From contig NZ_JOJM01000024.1 in assembly GCF_000720325.1 (NCBI RefSeq), forward strand, positions 124,001-188,000: 64,000 nt of DNA, given 5' to 3'. This DNA is from Streptomyces sp. NRRL B-1347. Its GTDB lineage: Bacteria; Actinomycetota; Actinomycetes; Streptomycetales; Streptomycetaceae. Every line of letters starts with the position of its first letter. Positions within the stretch are counted from its first letter, which is position 1. The notes beneath the pieces were generated by a model that was not told where the DNA came from, searched no databases, and worked only from the letters and a program-made list of their open reading frames with translations. Positions 10,301 through 19,805 of this stretch are shown in pieces. The translations under genes and the position numbers were made by a program.

Positions 10301-10356
10301 AGCGCCTCTCAGCGCCTCTCATGCCTCTCGCGCCTCTCGCGCCTCTCGCGCCTCTC
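10301..10356. repeat. Short tandem repeat between convergent genes
   Basis: Two 10-bp copies of AGCGCCTCTC, then one ATGCCTCTC and three GCGCCTCTC copies in a row. It fills the gap between the DUF4240 stop and the phosphatase stop and reaches the phosphatase stop codon. The copy number probably varies between strains. Confidence 0.85.
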
Positions 10357-11473
10357 AGTGCTCCCACGCGAACACCAGGAGCGCCACGTCGTCCCGTACG
10401 CCGCCGGAGAACCGCACCAGGTCGCGCCAGATCGCGTCCGTGAGGGCCGCCGGGTCGTCCTGCTCGGCCTCGAAGAGCGCGGGCAGGCGCGCCGCCAGCG
10501 GGTAGAAGGCCCCGGAGGCGTCCCGGGCCTCCGTCACGCCGTCCGTCACGGTCAGGAGCCAGTCGCCGGGACGCAGCCCCACGACGGTCTCCCGGGGCGG
10601 TGCGACCCCGGCGATGCCGAGGCCGAGCGGCGGTCCCGGGGACACCTGGAGCTCGGTGACGGCGGTGCCGCGCAGGAGCAGCGGCGGCGGGTGGCCGCAG
10701 GAGAGAAGGCGCAGCTCGTCGGCCTCGCCCCCGAACTCCAGGAGCACGGCGGTGGCGAAGAGCTCGCCGGGCTCGCCGCGCTCCGCGCCTTCGGCGTCCC
10801 GGGCGTCGGTGACCAGGCGCCGGTCCAGGCGGGCGGCGACGCCCTCCAGGTCGGGCTCGTCCAGGGCCGCCTCGCGGAAGGCGCCGATCAGCGCGGCCAC
10901 GGTCCCGACGGCCGCGAGACCGTGCCCCTGGACGTCGCCGACCATGGCCCGCACGCCGCAGGGGCCCCTGCGGACGTCGAAGAGGTCGCCGCCGACCAGG
11001 GTGCCGCGCTGCGCCGCCCGGTACAGGCCCGCGCAGCGCACCGGGCCCACCCGCTCCGGCAGCGGCGGCAGCACCGCGAACTGCGCGGCCTCCGCGACCG
11101 TGCGGACGGTGATGAGCTGGGCGTCCCTGCGGCTGCGGACGGAGGCGAAGAGCACGCTGAGCACGGCCACGAAGGCCACGGTCGCGGTGTCGCTCTCGCC
11201 GGGGTGGCCGAGGTCGTAGCGCGGCAGGTTGAGCATCAGGAGCACGAGGCCGCCGAGGAGGGCGGTGGCGGCGGGCCCGTAGGCGAGGGCGGCGAGCGGC
11301 GGGACGGCCGCGAGCAGGAAGCTCAGGTCGAGGGTCTTGGGCGTGAGGACCTGGATGACCACGGTCAGGACCAGGAGCACGGGCGCGGGCCAGCGCATCC
11401 AGGGCGGGGTGGGGGCGCGGCGCGGCCAGTCGGGGTCGCGCGCGCTCCGCCGCCCTACCGCGGGCCTGGGCAT
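10355..11473 (-). CDS. Membrane-anchored PP2C phosphatase (RsbU/SpoIIE type)
   Basis: 372-residue protein with several predicted membrane helices at about residues 30-112, then a PP2C/SpoIIE serine phosphatase domain with metal motifs GGDLFD (161-166) and GDVQGHG (179-185). Such proteins dephosphorylate anti-sigma-factor antagonists in partner-switching pathways; the signal and target here are unknown, and no anti-sigma gene is adjacent. AAGGAG precedes the ATG at 11473. The stop codon lies at the edge of the tandem repeat 10301-10356. Confidence 0.9.
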   Translation of the reverse strand: MPRPAVGRRSARDPDWPRRAPTPPWMRWPAPVLLVLTVVIQVLTPKTLDLSFLLAAVPPLAALAYGPAATALLGGLVLLMLNLPRYDLGHPGESDTATVAFVAVLSVLFASVRSRRDAQLITVRTVAEAAQFAVLPPLPERVGPVRCAGLYRAAQRGTLVGGDLFDVRRGPCGVRAMVGDVQGHGLAAVGTVAALIGAFREAALDEPDLEGVAARLDRRLVTDARDAEGAERGEPGELFATAVLLEFGGEADELRLLSCGHPPPLLLRGTAVTELQVSPGPPLGLGIAGVAPPRETVVGLRPGDWLLTVTDGVTEARDASGAFYPLAARLPALFEAEQDDPAALTDAIWRDLVRFSGGVRDDVALLVFAWEH

Positions 11474-11589
11474 GGGTGCTCCTTCCCGGCGACGGGGGTG
11501 GTCCTCACGCTCCTACGAGCACGGGACGCCCGCACGCCGGGCCGGTCAGGTCGGGTGTCGCTCCGCGCCCGGCGCGGCCGCCGGGGAGG

Positions 11590-12078
11590 TCACAGGGGGC
11601 GGCCCATCAGCACGTCGTCCACGTACTGCCCGTCCAGGAGGAACTCCCCGGGGAGGACGCCCTCGGTCACGAAGCCCTCGGACTCGTACAGCGTGCGGGC
11701 GGGCGCGTTGTGGCCGAGCACCCGCAGGGTGAGGCGGCGCGCGCCCTGGCGGCGGGCCTCGGCCACGACCGCCCTGATCAGCTCCCGGCCCACGCCCTTG
11801 CCGCGCGCCTGCCCGTCGACGACGAAGCCGAGGATCTGGCGCACGTGCGCGTTGACGACGAGCGGCGTGGGGAAGCCGAGCCGGATGTAGCCGACGATCC
11901 GCCCTTCCACCTCGGCGACCAAGTGGTCGCGGGGGCCGAAGCGGTCGGTGAAGAACGGCTCGTGCGGGGGTGCGGGGCGGGGCTGCACGGAGTGCACGGT
12001 GGACCAGTTCTCGCGGTCCAGGCGGGCCAGCACGTCGTCGTCGCCCGCGCGGGCCGCGCGTATGTACGTCTGCTGCAT
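11590..12078 (-). CDS. GNAT-family N-acetyltransferase
   Basis: 162-residue acetyltransferase. The acetyl-CoA loop is seen as QARGKGVGRELIRAVV (Q/RxxGxG/A), and the later NAPARTLYESEGF is the usual GNAT C-terminal half. The ATG at 12078 (MQQTYIRAA) is preferred; an in-frame GTG three codons upstream is possible, and neither has a strong ribosome site. Substrate unknown. Confidence 0.88.
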   Translation of the reverse strand: MQQTYIRAARAGDDDVLARLDRENWSTVHSVQPRPAPPHEPFFTDRFGPRDHLVAEVEGRIVGYIRLGFPTPLVVNAHVRQILGFVVDGQARGKGVGRELIRAVVAEARRQGARRLTLRVLGHNAPARTLYESEGFVTEGVLPGEFLLDGQYVDDVLMGRPL

Positions 12079-12141
12079 GAGCGTCACTGTACGGCGCGGG
12101 TACGACGCGCCACCCGTCCTTTTCGCGGCAGGATGGGGCCC

Positions 12142-13080
12142 ATGGAGCCTACGCGTCCGCAGCCTTCGGACTCTTCGCAACAGCCGTCCCGCGTCGCCGT
12201 CGCCGGTGCCTCCGGGCTCATCGGAGCGGCCCTGACGCGCTCTCTGGCCGCCGAAGGCCACGAGGTGGTGCGGCTGGTGCGGCGCGCCCCGCGCACGGCG
12301 GCGGAAGTGCGCTGGGACCCCAAGGCGGGCCGGGTGGACACGGCGGGGCTCGCGGGCTGCACCGCCGTGGTCAATCTGGCGGGCGCCGGGGTCGGCGACC
12401 GGCGCTGGACCGACGCGTACAAGCGGGAGATGTACGACAGCAGGGTGCTCGGCACGAAGACCCTCGCCACCGCCGTGGCCTCGCTCGACGAGCCGCCCCG
12501 GGTCTTCGTGAACGGCAGCGCGATCGGCTACTACGGGACCACCGGTGACCGCGCGGTGGACGAGAGCGCCCCGGCGGGCGAGGGCTTCCTGCCGTCGATG
12601 TGCGTGGACTGGGAGGCGGCGGCCCGGCCCGCCCAGGACGCGGGCATCCGCACGGTCTTCGCGCGCAGCGGCCTGGTGGTGGCGCGCTCGGGCGGTGCGT
12701 GGGGGCGGATGTTCCCCCTGTTCAAGGCCGGCCTGGGCGGGCGGCTCGGGAACGGGCGGCAGTACTGGAGCTTCATCGCGCTGCGCGACGAGGTGGCCGC
12801 CCTGCGGCATCTGCTCGCCCGCGACGAGCTGTCCGGCCCCTTCAACCTCACCGCGCCGACGCCGGTGACCAACCGCGAGGTGACGGCCGCGATGGGCCGG
12901 GCGCTGCACCGGCCGACGCTGTTCCCGGCCCCCGCGCCGGCCCTGCGCCTGGTGCTCGGGGAGATGGCGGGGGACGTCCTGGGCAGCCAGCGGGTGCTGC
13001 CCGCGCGGCTGTTGGAGTCCGGGTTCGCCTTCGCGCACCCGACGGTCGACGACGCGGTGCGGGCGGCGCTGCGCCCCTAG
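12142..13080 (+). CDS. TIGR01777-family NAD(P)-binding epimerase (SDR39U1-like)
   Basis: 312-residue extended SDR. The N-terminal GASGLIGAAL cofactor motif, NLAGAGVGDRRWTDAYKREMYDSR, and the NGSAIGYYG segment (with the active-site Tyr) are diagnostic of the TIGR01777 family; its C-terminal DUF1731-like end (QRVLPARLLESGFAFAHPTVDDAV) is also present. The biochemical role is not established for this family. ATG 12142 is used; an ATG three codons earlier is equally possible. Confidence 0.9.
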   Translation: MEPTRPQPSDSSQQPSRVAVAGASGLIGAALTRSLAAEGHEVVRLVRRAPRTAAEVRWDPKAGRVDTAGLAGCTAVVNLAGAGVGDRRWTDAYKREMYDSRVLGTKTLATAVASLDEPPRVFVNGSAIGYYGTTGDRAVDESAPAGEGFLPSMCVDWEAAARPAQDAGIRTVFARSGLVVARSGGAWGRMFPLFKAGLGGRLGNGRQYWSFIALRDEVAALRHLLARDELSGPFNLTAPTPVTNREVTAAMGRALHRPTLFPAPAPALRLVLGEMAGDVLGSQRVLPARLLESGFAFAHPTVDDAVRAALRP

Positions 13081-13325
13081 GGCGCGGGGCCGTGCCCTTC
13101 GTGCGGCTCCGCCGCGTGGGGTCGGCCCCGGCGTTCACGGCGCCCCCGCGTGCCCACGCGCAATCGTTTCGCCGTCTGCGTGCGACCGTCGTGCGACCAT
13201 GCCCGGTCCATGCGCGACTGGCACCGGCCGACGGGGCTCCTACCCTCAAGCGGAACTCGGGGATTCCGCCGCCCTGTGTAGGGCATAAGCGTCCCCAGCA
13301 GCCGCGCAACCTCCGGGAGGAGCAC

Positions 13326-14738
13326 GTGCCAGAGCCTGCGCACCATGCGGATGTCGTCATCGTGGGAGCCGGGGTCTCGGGACTGTCGGCCGCACACCAG
13401 CTGATCAGGGCCGGAGTAACGACCGTCATCCTGGAGGCCGCCCCTTACGTCGGGGGCCGCATGTCGACCGAGAAAGTGGACGGATTCCGGCTCGACAGGA
13501 TCGGGCAGCTGCTCAGCACGTCGTATCCGGAACTACGCCACACGCCGGGACTCGACGCGCTCGCCCTGCGCCCGTTCGCACCGGGGCTGCTCGTCCACAG
13601 CGAAGGGCAGCACCACCGGGCCGCCGAGTTCATCGGAGCACCGGGCCCCAGGCGCGCACGGGGCGCACTCCATGCGGCGCGCGCCCTGGCGAGCGCCCCC
13701 CTGGTCCCGCGCCCGGCCCGCACGGCGGCGCGGACACCGTCGGGGACCGCGCCCGGCCGCGCGCTCCGGACGTCACGGCCGCCCGCGCGCAGCACCCCGC
13801 TGGGGAGCGCACTCGACCAGGCCCGCCTCGGCGCCGCCCTGGCCCGGCTCGCCGCCACCCCGGTGCGGCGGCTGCTCGCGCGCCCCGAACTCCCGGCCGC
13901 GCGGGCCCTGTCCGCGCGCGGCCTGCCCACCCGCACCATCGAGGGCTTCCTGCGCCCGCTGCTTTCGGCGCTGCTCTGCGACCCCGACCTGACGACGTCC
14001 AGCCGGTGCGCCGACCTCGCCCTGCACGCCTTCGCGCGCGGCCGCCTGTGCCTGCCCGAGGGCGGCGCCGACGTCCTGCCCGAGCTGCTCGCGGCCGCGC
14101 TGCCGCCGGGGACGGTGCGCACCGGCGTCCGCGTCACCGCGGTGGCCGCCAACCGCGTCATGACCGCCGAGCACGGCGAACTGACCTGCCGCGGCGTCCT
14201 CCTGGCCACCGACGCGCGCGCCGCCGCCGAGTTGCTTCCCGGGCTGCGGGTGCCGTCCTTCCACCCGGTGACCGTCGTGCACCACGCGGTCCCCGAGCCG
14301 CCGCTCGCCGAGCCCGCGCTGCTCCTGGACGCCGACCGGCGGGGCCCGGTCGCGCACACGGCCGTCGTCAGCCACGTCGACCCCACGCGCGCGCCCGCGG
14401 GCCGTTTCCTCGTCTCGTCGACCGTCCTCGGGCCGCCGCCGGACGACCTCGACCGCACCGTCCTCGCCCACCTCGCCGCGCTGTACGGCACGCCGACGGA
14501 CCGGTGGGAGCTGCTCGCCGCGCACCACACCCGCGAGGCGGTGCCCGCGATGCCGCCGCCGCACGACCTGCGCCGTCCGGTGCGGCTCCTGTCGGGCCTG
14601 TACGTGTGCGGCGACCACCGCGACACGAGCACGGTGCAGGGCGCCCTGCACTCGGGCCGGCGCGCGGCCCGGGCCGTCCTGGCCGACCTAGGCATCGAAC
14701 CCACGCACACCGAGGACCAGCTCCCGACCGCCGCGTAG
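13326..14738 (+). CDS. FAD-dependent amine oxidase-like oxidoreductase
   Basis: 470-residue flavoprotein. The N-terminus holds the FAD motif VIVGAGVSGLSAAHQL, then EAAPYVGGRMSTEKVDGF, typical of the amine oxidase/protoporphyrinogen oxidase/desaturase superfamily. The C-terminus LYVCGDHRDTSTVQGALHSGRRAA is the second FAD-binding segment. The substrate is not evident. GTG 13326 has GGGAGG at 13315-13320. The preceding 245-base gap shows no clear gene. Confidence 0.88.
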   Translation: MPEPAHHADVVIVGAGVSGLSAAHQLIRAGVTTVILEAAPYVGGRMSTEKVDGFRLDRIGQLLSTSYPELRHTPGLDALALRPFAPGLLVHSEGQHHRAAEFIGAPGPRRARGALHAARALASAPLVPRPARTAARTPSGTAPGRALRTSRPPARSTPLGSALDQARLGAALARLAATPVRRLLARPELPAARALSARGLPTRTIEGFLRPLLSALLCDPDLTTSSRCADLALHAFARGRLCLPEGGADVLPELLAAALPPGTVRTGVRVTAVAANRVMTAEHGELTCRGVLLATDARAAAELLPGLRVPSFHPVTVVHHAVPEPPLAEPALLLDADRRGPVAHTAVVSHVDPTRAPAGRFLVSSTVLGPPPDDLDRTVLAHLAALYGTPTDRWELLAAHHTREAVPAMPPPHDLRRPVRLLSGLYVCGDHRDTSTVQGALHSGRRAARAVLADLGIEPTHTEDQLPTAA

Positions 14739-14775
14739 GGGGCGGCGCCCCGAAGGGGCGCGGGGAAGGGGGAAG

Positions 14776-14801
14776 GGGGGCGCCCCGCCGGAGGCGCCCC
14801 C
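14776..14801. terminator. Bidirectional terminator between convergent genes
   Basis: GGGGGCGCC (14776-14784) and GGCGCCCCC (14793-14801), a perfect 9-bp stem with an 8-nt loop, between the oxidoreductase stop and the regulator stop on the opposite strand. Confidence 0.78.
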
Positions 14802-14807
14802 GTGGTC

Positions 14808-16253
14808 TCAGCCGAGCGCCGCGACCTTGTCGCGGTACCCGCGTACGGGAGCCGCGTCCCGGTACGGCTCCAGGCGGCGCTCGAAGTCGCGCACGTACTC
14901 CACCGCCCGCACCGAGCGCATCTCGCCCGCCGCCTGGGCCGCCTCCGCGCCCAGCTGGCAGGCCTGCTCCAGCTCGCCGAGGCCGAGCCGCGAGGTGGCC
15001 AGGACGACGCGGCAGAAGAGCCGGGAGCGGGCGTACCCGGGAGCCCGCAGCTGGAGCGAGCGCTCGGCGTGCTGGGCGGCCGCGCGGTACTGCTGGAGGT
15101 CGCGGTTGCAGTGCGCGAACTCGTCGGCGAGCTGGGCCTCGTCGAAGAAGCGCGCCCAGTACGGGACCTCGTCACCCGGCCGGGCGGCTTCCAGGGCGCG
15201 CTCGGCGCGCACCATGGAGGCCGTGCACGCCCGCACCTCGCCGAGCACGCCGTGGCCGCGCGCCTCCACGGCGTGCAGCAGGGCCTGCACCACCGGCGGC
15301 GCGGAGGAGCCGACGCCCTGCTGCGCGACCCGGGCCAGCTGCACGGCCTCGCGGCCGTGGCCCAGATAGACGGCCTGGCGGCTCATCGTGACCAGGACGT
15401 AGGAGCCGTACGCGCGATCGCCCGCCGCCTGGGACAGGCGCAGGGCTTGCACGAAGTACCGCTGGGCGAGGCCGTGCGCCGCGATGTCGTACGACGTCCA
15501 GCCCGCGAGCCGGGTGAGGTCGGCGGCGGCCGCGAAGAGGCGGCGCCCGGCCTGCTCGTTGTAGGTGCCGCGGAGCATCGGCTCGGCCTCGTGCTCCAGG
15601 TAGCGCACCAGGGCCTGGCGGGCATGGCCGCCGCCGTAGGCGTGGTCGAGCGCGCGGAACAGCTCGCCGACGGAGCGCAGCGCGGCGATGTCGCCGCCGG
15701 ACACCCGGTGGCCGGGTCCGCGGTCGGTGTCGCGGCGCTGGCGCGGCACCCCGGGACGGCCCTGCGGGGGCACGCGCGGGGGCTGCGGCGGCTCGCCGCC
15801 GCGGGCGACGCGCTCGTCGGCGCGGCCGATGAGCCAGTCCCGGCTCGGCACCACGAGCCCGGCCGGGGTGAAGGCGATCTTGCGCAGCTCGGCGTGGCTG
15901 CCGGAGTCCTTGCGCCACAGGCCGCCGACGATGTCGATGGCCTCCTCGGGCGACGCCGCGAATTCGAGGCCCGCGTAGACGGGCGCGCAGGCGTCGAGCC
16001 CGAGGTCCTGCGCGGACAGGCGGCGGCCGAGGCGGCGGGTGAAGACCTCGGCGATCAGCGCGGGCGTCGTACCGCGCGGCTGCTGGCCGCGGAGCCAGCG
16101 TGTCACCGATGTTTTGTCGTACCTGAGGTCGAGCCCGTGTTCGAGCCCTAGCTGATCGACGCGACGGGCCAGGCCCGCATTGGAGAATCCAGCTTCCGCG
16201 ATGAGTGCGGCGAGCTGGCGGTTGGGGGTGCGCTGCGGGGGTCGTTCCGTCAT
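14808..16253 (-). CDS. Helix-turn-helix regulator with TPR-like region (NsdA-like)
   Basis: 481-residue Streptomyces-type regulator. The N-terminus (about 10-60) is a helix-turn-helix with [18 protein letters not shown] and [14 protein letters not shown]; a proline/arginine-rich linker follows and then helical repeats with [30 protein letters not shown], typical of TPR modules. It resembles the NsdA class of development and antibiotic regulators, but the function of this member is not known. The ATG at 16253 (MTERPPQ) gives the conserved start. Same architecture as the regulator carried on the mobile element at 31944-33302. Divergent from lipB. Confidence 0.85.
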   Translation of the reverse strand: MTERPPQRTPNRQLAALIAEAGFSNAGLARRVDQLGLEHGLDLRYDKTSVTRWLRGQQPRGTTPALIAEVFTRRLGRRLSAQDLGLDACAPVYAGLEFAASPEEAIDIVGGLWRKDSGSHAELRKIAFTPAGLVVPSRDWLIGRADERVARGGEPPQPPRVPPQGRPGVPRQRRDTDRGPGHRVSGGDIAALRSVGELFRALDHAYGGGHARQALVRYLEHEAEPMLRGTYNEQAGRRLFAAAADLTRLAGWTSYDIAAHGLAQRYFVQALRLSQAAGDRAYGSYVLVTMSRQAVYLGHGREAVQLARVAQQGVGSSAPPVVQALLHAVEARGHGVLGEVRACTASMVRAERALEAARPGDEVPYWARFFDEAQLADEFAHCNRDLQQYRAAAQHAERSLQLRAPGYARSRLFCRVVLATSRLGLGELEQACQLGAEAAQAAGEMRSVRAVEYVRDFERRLEPYRDAAPVRGYRDKVAALG

Positions 16254-16438
16254 CAGCTGTGCGGTCTCCTGCCCTTTGGGTCTGCCTTGAGCAGCCCATT
16301 TGGCCTCGTGAACGGCGTGAATGTAACGGCCTGTACCGCCCGCATCGCGACCTTCAAGCCGCATTCATCCGATCGTGTGAGGATTGGCCGGAGGGCTGAC
16401 GGGAGAACGCCAGTCGTACAGTGGCTGGGGCGCGATCC

Positions 16439-16493
16439 GTGCACGGTGAAGGTTTCCGTGCGCGGTGAGGTTTCGGTGCACGGTGAGGTTAGG
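16439..16493 (+). repeat. Three imperfect 18-19-bp tandem repeats in the lipB leader
   Basis: Units at 16439-16457, 16458-16475 and 16476-16493 share GTGCRCGGTGAGGTTTC. The third ends inside the lipB ribosome site GGGAGG (16492-16497). If translation began at GTG 16446 they would add a short Val-Arg/His-Gly-Glu repeat to the protein. Confidence 0.8.
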
Positions 16494-16505
16494 GAGGCAC
16501 GCGCC

Positions 16506-17263
16506 GTGGGCGAGTTGCGATTCATCCGGCTGGGCTTCGGCCCGGAGTACGTCGAGTACCAGGACGCCTGGGACGAGCAGCGCCGCGTGCACGCGGCCCG
16601 GTTCGCGGACGAGGTGCCGGACACCTGCCTGCTCCTCGAGCACCCGCCGGTGTACACGGCGGGCGGGCGCCCCCCCCGCTAGCACATGTGCGGCGCCTGG
16701 AAGAGGCACTTATCCGAACGTGTGCCGAGTTCGGTCTGGTCACCACCCGGGTCGAGGGCCGCAGCGGCGTGTGGGTCCTCGGCGACCCGGTGGAGCAGCG
16801 CGCGGCCCTCGGCGGGCTCAGCCTGGACTTCGACCCGCGCCTCACGGACGACGAGTTCGACCCCCGCCTCAACGGCCCGGAGTACGCGCCCTCCAACGCG
16901 GGCCAGCGCCGCGAGGACCGCAAGATCGCCGCGATCGGCATCCGCGTCGCCAAGGGCGTCACGATGCACGGCTTCGCGCTGAACGTGAACCCGGACAACA
17001 CCTGGTTCGACAAGATCGTCCCGTGCGGCATCCGCGACGCGGGTGTGACGTCGATCGCGAACGAGCTGGGGCGCGACATCACGATCGCCGACGTCCTGCC
17101 GGTGGTCGAGAAGCACCTCACGGACATCCTGGAGAACGCGGACCTCAAGCCGCGGGTCATCGAGCAGCAGCCCGCGGAGGTCGCCGGGCCCGCCGCTTCC
17201 GGACCGGCGCCCGCCGCCGCGGGACCGGCCGCCGGGCGGGTCCCCGAGACGGCCCTCTCCTAG
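16506..17263 (+). pseudogene. lipB: Octanoyltransferase LipB, frameshifted with internal deletion
   Basis: LipB moves octanoate from acyl carrier protein to lipoyl domains. The N-terminal part reads from GTG 16506 (GGGAGG eight bases upstream) through [13 protein letters not shown] and stops at 16680-16682. The homologous protein resumes in another frame at about 16685 ([17 protein letters not shown]) and runs to 17263, including the catalytic-cysteine region [13 protein letters not shown]. About 40-45 residues that should lie between are absent, including the LipB signature RGGxxTxHGPGQL. The break is at a run of eight C (16670-16677). Either the gene is dead or the sequence is wrong there. 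An intact LipB would be expected because lipA follows and lipoyl enzymes are nearby. Confidence 0.85.
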
Positions 17264-17401
17264 TCACCGCGCGACTGCGGGGCGCATTCGGGAATGCACC
17301 CCCTTGGCCAGAGGTTGGCCGCAAGTAAGCCCCATGAGACAACGGGCGTACCCTGGGGTGCGCCGACGAATCGAAGTTACGCCAGCTAGCAGGGAGCCGA
17401 T

Positions 17402-18367
17402 GTGTCCGCAGTCGCACCCGACGGACGCAAGATGCTGCGCCTGGAGGTCCGGAACGCCCAGACCCCCATCGAGCGCAAGCCCGAGTGGATCAAGACCCGG
17501 GCGAAAATGGGCCCCGAGTACACACAGATGCAGAAGCTCGTGAAGAGCGAGGGCCTGCACACGGTCTGCCAGGAGGCGGGCTGTCCCAACATCTACGAGT
17601 GCTGGGAGGACCGCGAGGCGACGTTCCTCATCGGCGGTGACCAGTGCACGCGGCGTTGCGACTTCTGCCAGATCGACACCGGCAAGCCGCAGGCCCTCGA
17701 CCGCGACGAGCCCCGTCGCGTCGGTGAGTCCGTCGTCACGATGGACCTGAACTACGCCACCATCACCGGCGTCGCGCGCGACGACCTGGAGGACGGCGGC
17801 GCCTGGCTGTACGCGGAGACCGTGCGCCAGATCCACACGATGACCGCCGGGCGCGAGGGCGGCCACACCAAGGTCGAGCTGCTGATCCCCGACTTCAACG
17901 CGGAGCCGGACCAGCTGGCCGAGGTCTTCTCCTCCCGCCCCGAGGTGCTCGCCCACAACGTGGAGACGGTGCCGCGCATCTTCAAGCGCATCCGCCCCGG
18001 CTTCCGCTACGAGCGCTCCCTGAAGGTCATCACCGAGGCCCGCGAGGCGGGCCTGGTCACCAAGTCGAACCTGATCCTCGGCATGGGCGAGACCCGCGAG
18101 GAGGTCAGCGAGGCGCTCCAGCAGCTGCACGACGCGGGCTGCGAGCTCATCACGATCACCCAGTACCTGCGCCCGTCGGTGCGCCACCACCCGGTGGAGC
18201 GCTGGGTCAAGCCGCAGGAGTTCGTCGAGCTCAAGGAGGAGGCCGAGGAGATCGGCTTCTCCGGCGTCATGTCGGGCCCCCTCGTCCGCTCCTCGTACCG
18301 CGCGGGGCGGCTCTACCAGATGGCGATCGAGCGGCGCGGCGCGTACGTCGCCTCGCAGGCGGTCTGA
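17402..18367 (+). CDS. lipA: Lipoyl synthase
   Basis: Radical-SAM enzyme that inserts two sulfurs into octanoyl groups on lipoyl domains. Both iron-sulfur motifs are present: the auxiliary cluster [12 protein letters not shown] (Cx4Cx5C) and the SAM cluster CTRRCDFC (Cx3Cx2C); the C-terminal serine ligand region [11 protein letters not shown] is intact. The 321-residue length is normal. GTG 17402 has AGGGAG five bases upstream. It follows lipB by 138 bases and serves the E2 at 2022-3830. Confidence 0.96.
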   Translation: MSAVAPDGRKMLRLEVRNAQTPIERKPEWIKTRAKMGPEYTQMQKLVKSEGLHTVCQEAGCPNIYECWEDREATFLIGGDQCTRRCDFCQIDTGKPQALDRDEPRRVGESVVTMDLNYATITGVARDDLEDGGAWLYAETVRQIHTMTAGREGGHTKVELLIPDFNAEPDQLAEVFSSRPEVLAHNVETVPRIFKRIRPGFRYERSLKVITEAREAGLVTKSNLILGMGETREEVSEALQQLHDAGCELITITQYLRPSVRHHPVERWVKPQEFVELKEEAEEIGFSGVMSGPLVRSSYRAGRLYQMAIERRGAYVASQAV

Positions 18368-18396
18368 CGCGCGAGCGGGTGCCCCGGCACCCGGTC

Positions 18397-18431
18397 CGGG
18401 CCCGGTGTGCGGGGATCCGCACCCGGGCCCG
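18397..18431 (+). terminator. Terminator after lipA
   Basis: Inverted repeat of about 15 bp with one bulge (18397-18412 pairs with 18417-18431), 30 bases after the lipA stop. Confidence 0.72.
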
Positions 18432-18861
18432 ACGCATGTGCGGACGGGCCCGGCGGATGCACGTACGCGGCGACGGGTGTGGGTACGGGACCGACGGGTG
18501 CGCGCCCGGCCCGGAGCTTGGGAATCCGCATCGGGACGGGCGTGTGTGAATCCGCGCACAAGCGGCTACCGACCGGTAGTGGCCGAGAAGTCGCGACCCG
18601 TACGGTCTCCGCAGGTAGGGGCGACCGTATGGGCCGCGTCAGCGTTCGGGCCCTTCGCGTCAAGGCTTCATCGGCGTTTGACCGCTCAGTCACGCCCTGG
18701 TAACACCAATCAGTGACGCTGGAACTACCGCACGTAGGGCCTTACCCAGAGGCCTGGCGGCGGCCCAGCCACTGGCCCCCACCGCACGACGCTGTGCCAG
18801 CGAGAGCCACTCGTAGCGTTCCCCCGTTCACCATCGCTTCTCGGATCTCGGAGGGCATCAC
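18432..18861. other. lipA to small-gene intergenic region
   Basis: About 430 bases without a supported gene. A candidate promoter for the downstream small gene has TTGACC at 18678-18683, a 17-bp spacer and TAACAC at 18701-18706; the -10 box is imperfect. GGAGGG before 18862 is the ribosome site. Confidence 0.4.
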
Positions 18862-19065
18862 ATGCAGGCCGCGCCCGTACGCGCCACCGCCATTCCGTCC
18901 GTCACCGACGCGCTGCGCGCCGTCGAGTCGCTGCTCATGCGCGGCGGCCAGCGCACCGCCCGCCGCAACGCCTGGACCTCCGTGCTCGAGGACCGGCGCC
19001 GCGCGAAGGACCGGGTCGAGGCCCAGCGCGTACTGGAAGAGGCAGGAGCAACCCGCACGTCGTAG
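18862..19065 (+). CDS. Small conserved Streptomyces protein
   Basis: 67-residue basic, helical protein beginning MQAAPVRATAIPSVTDALRAVE, with the basic stretch RGGQRTARRNAWTSVLEDRRRAKDR. A short conserved gene occupies this place between lipA and DUF4191 in related genomes as I recall. GGAGGG lies about ten bases upstream of the ATG. No domain or function is recognised. Confidence 0.75.
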   Translation: MQAAPVRATAIPSVTDALRAVESLLMRGGQRTARRNAWTSVLEDRRRAKDRVEAQRVLEEAGATRTS

Positions 19066-19094
19066 CAGCCCGCGGGGACACGTAGACTCAGGGC

Positions 19095-19805
19095 ATGGCG
19101 AGGAAGGAAACCACCGCGGCGGACGCCGCGGCGAACCCGGGGCGACTCAAGCAGATCGCCCTCACGTACAAGATGACCCGGCGGACCGACTCCAAGATCG
19201 GTCTCGTCATCGCAGCTGTGGGAATCGTCACCTTCGGTGTCTTCCTCGCGATCGGCCTCTGGATCGACCACCCCGTTTATCTCGGCATCCTGGGCTTCGT
19301 GCTCGCCTTCCTCGCGATGGCGATCGTCTTCGGGCGCCGCGCCGAGCGGGCGGCCTTCGGTCAGATGGAGGGCCAGCCCGGCGCGGCCGCCGCGGTGCTC
19401 GACAAGATCGGCCGCGGCTGGACGACGACCCCCGCGGTCGCGATGAACCGCAGCCAGGACGTGGTGCACCGGACCGTCGGCAAGGCGGGCATCGTCCTCG
19501 TCGCCGAGGGCAACCCGAACCGCGTGAAGCCGCTGCTGGCCGCCGAGAAGAAGAAGATGGCCCGCATCGTCGCGGACGTCCCCGTGCACGACGTCATCGT
19601 CGGCACCGGCGAGGGCCAGGTCGAGCTGAAGAAGCTGCGCACGACGCTCCTGAAGCTCCCCCGCGTCCTCCAGGGCCCCCAGGTGACGGCGACCAACGAC
19701 CGCCTGAAGGCGATGGGCGACCTCATGAGCAACATGCCCCTGCCGAAGGGGCCGATGCCGAAGGGTGTGAAGGGCGTACGCCCGCCCAAGGCGCCCCGAC
19801 GATGA
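19095..19805 (+). CDS. DUF4191 membrane protein with an element-supplied C-terminus
   Basis: 236-residue DUF4191 protein with two membrane helices at about residues 35-80 (IGLVIAAVGIVTFGVFLAIG and YLGILGFVLAFLAMAIVF) and a soluble basic C-terminal domain. Function unknown; conserved next to lipA/glnA in Streptomyces. The reading frame enters the 21-bp att repeat at codon 217, and everything after it (GVKGVRPPKAPRR) is encoded by the mobile element. The displaced native tail is at 33522-33557 in the same frame. Membrane and cytoplasmic domains are intact, so the protein probably still works. Confidence 0.9.
   Translation: MARKETTAADAAANPGRLKQIALTYKMTRRTDSKIGLVIAAVGIVTFGVFLAIGLWIDHPVYLGILGFVLAFLAMAIVFGRRAERAAFGQMEGQPGAAAAVLDKIGRGWTTTPAVAMNRSQDVVHRTVGKAGIVLVAEGNPNRVKPLLAAEKKKMARIVADVPVHDVIVGTGEGQVELKKLRTTLLKLPRVLQGPQVTATNDRLKAMGDLMSNMPLPKGPMPKGVKGVRPPKAPRR

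Noticed and set aside
10301..10356. Considered as a CRISPR array
   Set aside because: Units of 9-10 bp with no spacers; a simple tandem repeat.
13445..15175. 576-codon minus-strand frame opposite the FAD oxidoreductase
   Set aside because: Arg/Ser/Ala-rich shadow; crosses the bidirectional terminator at 14776-14801.
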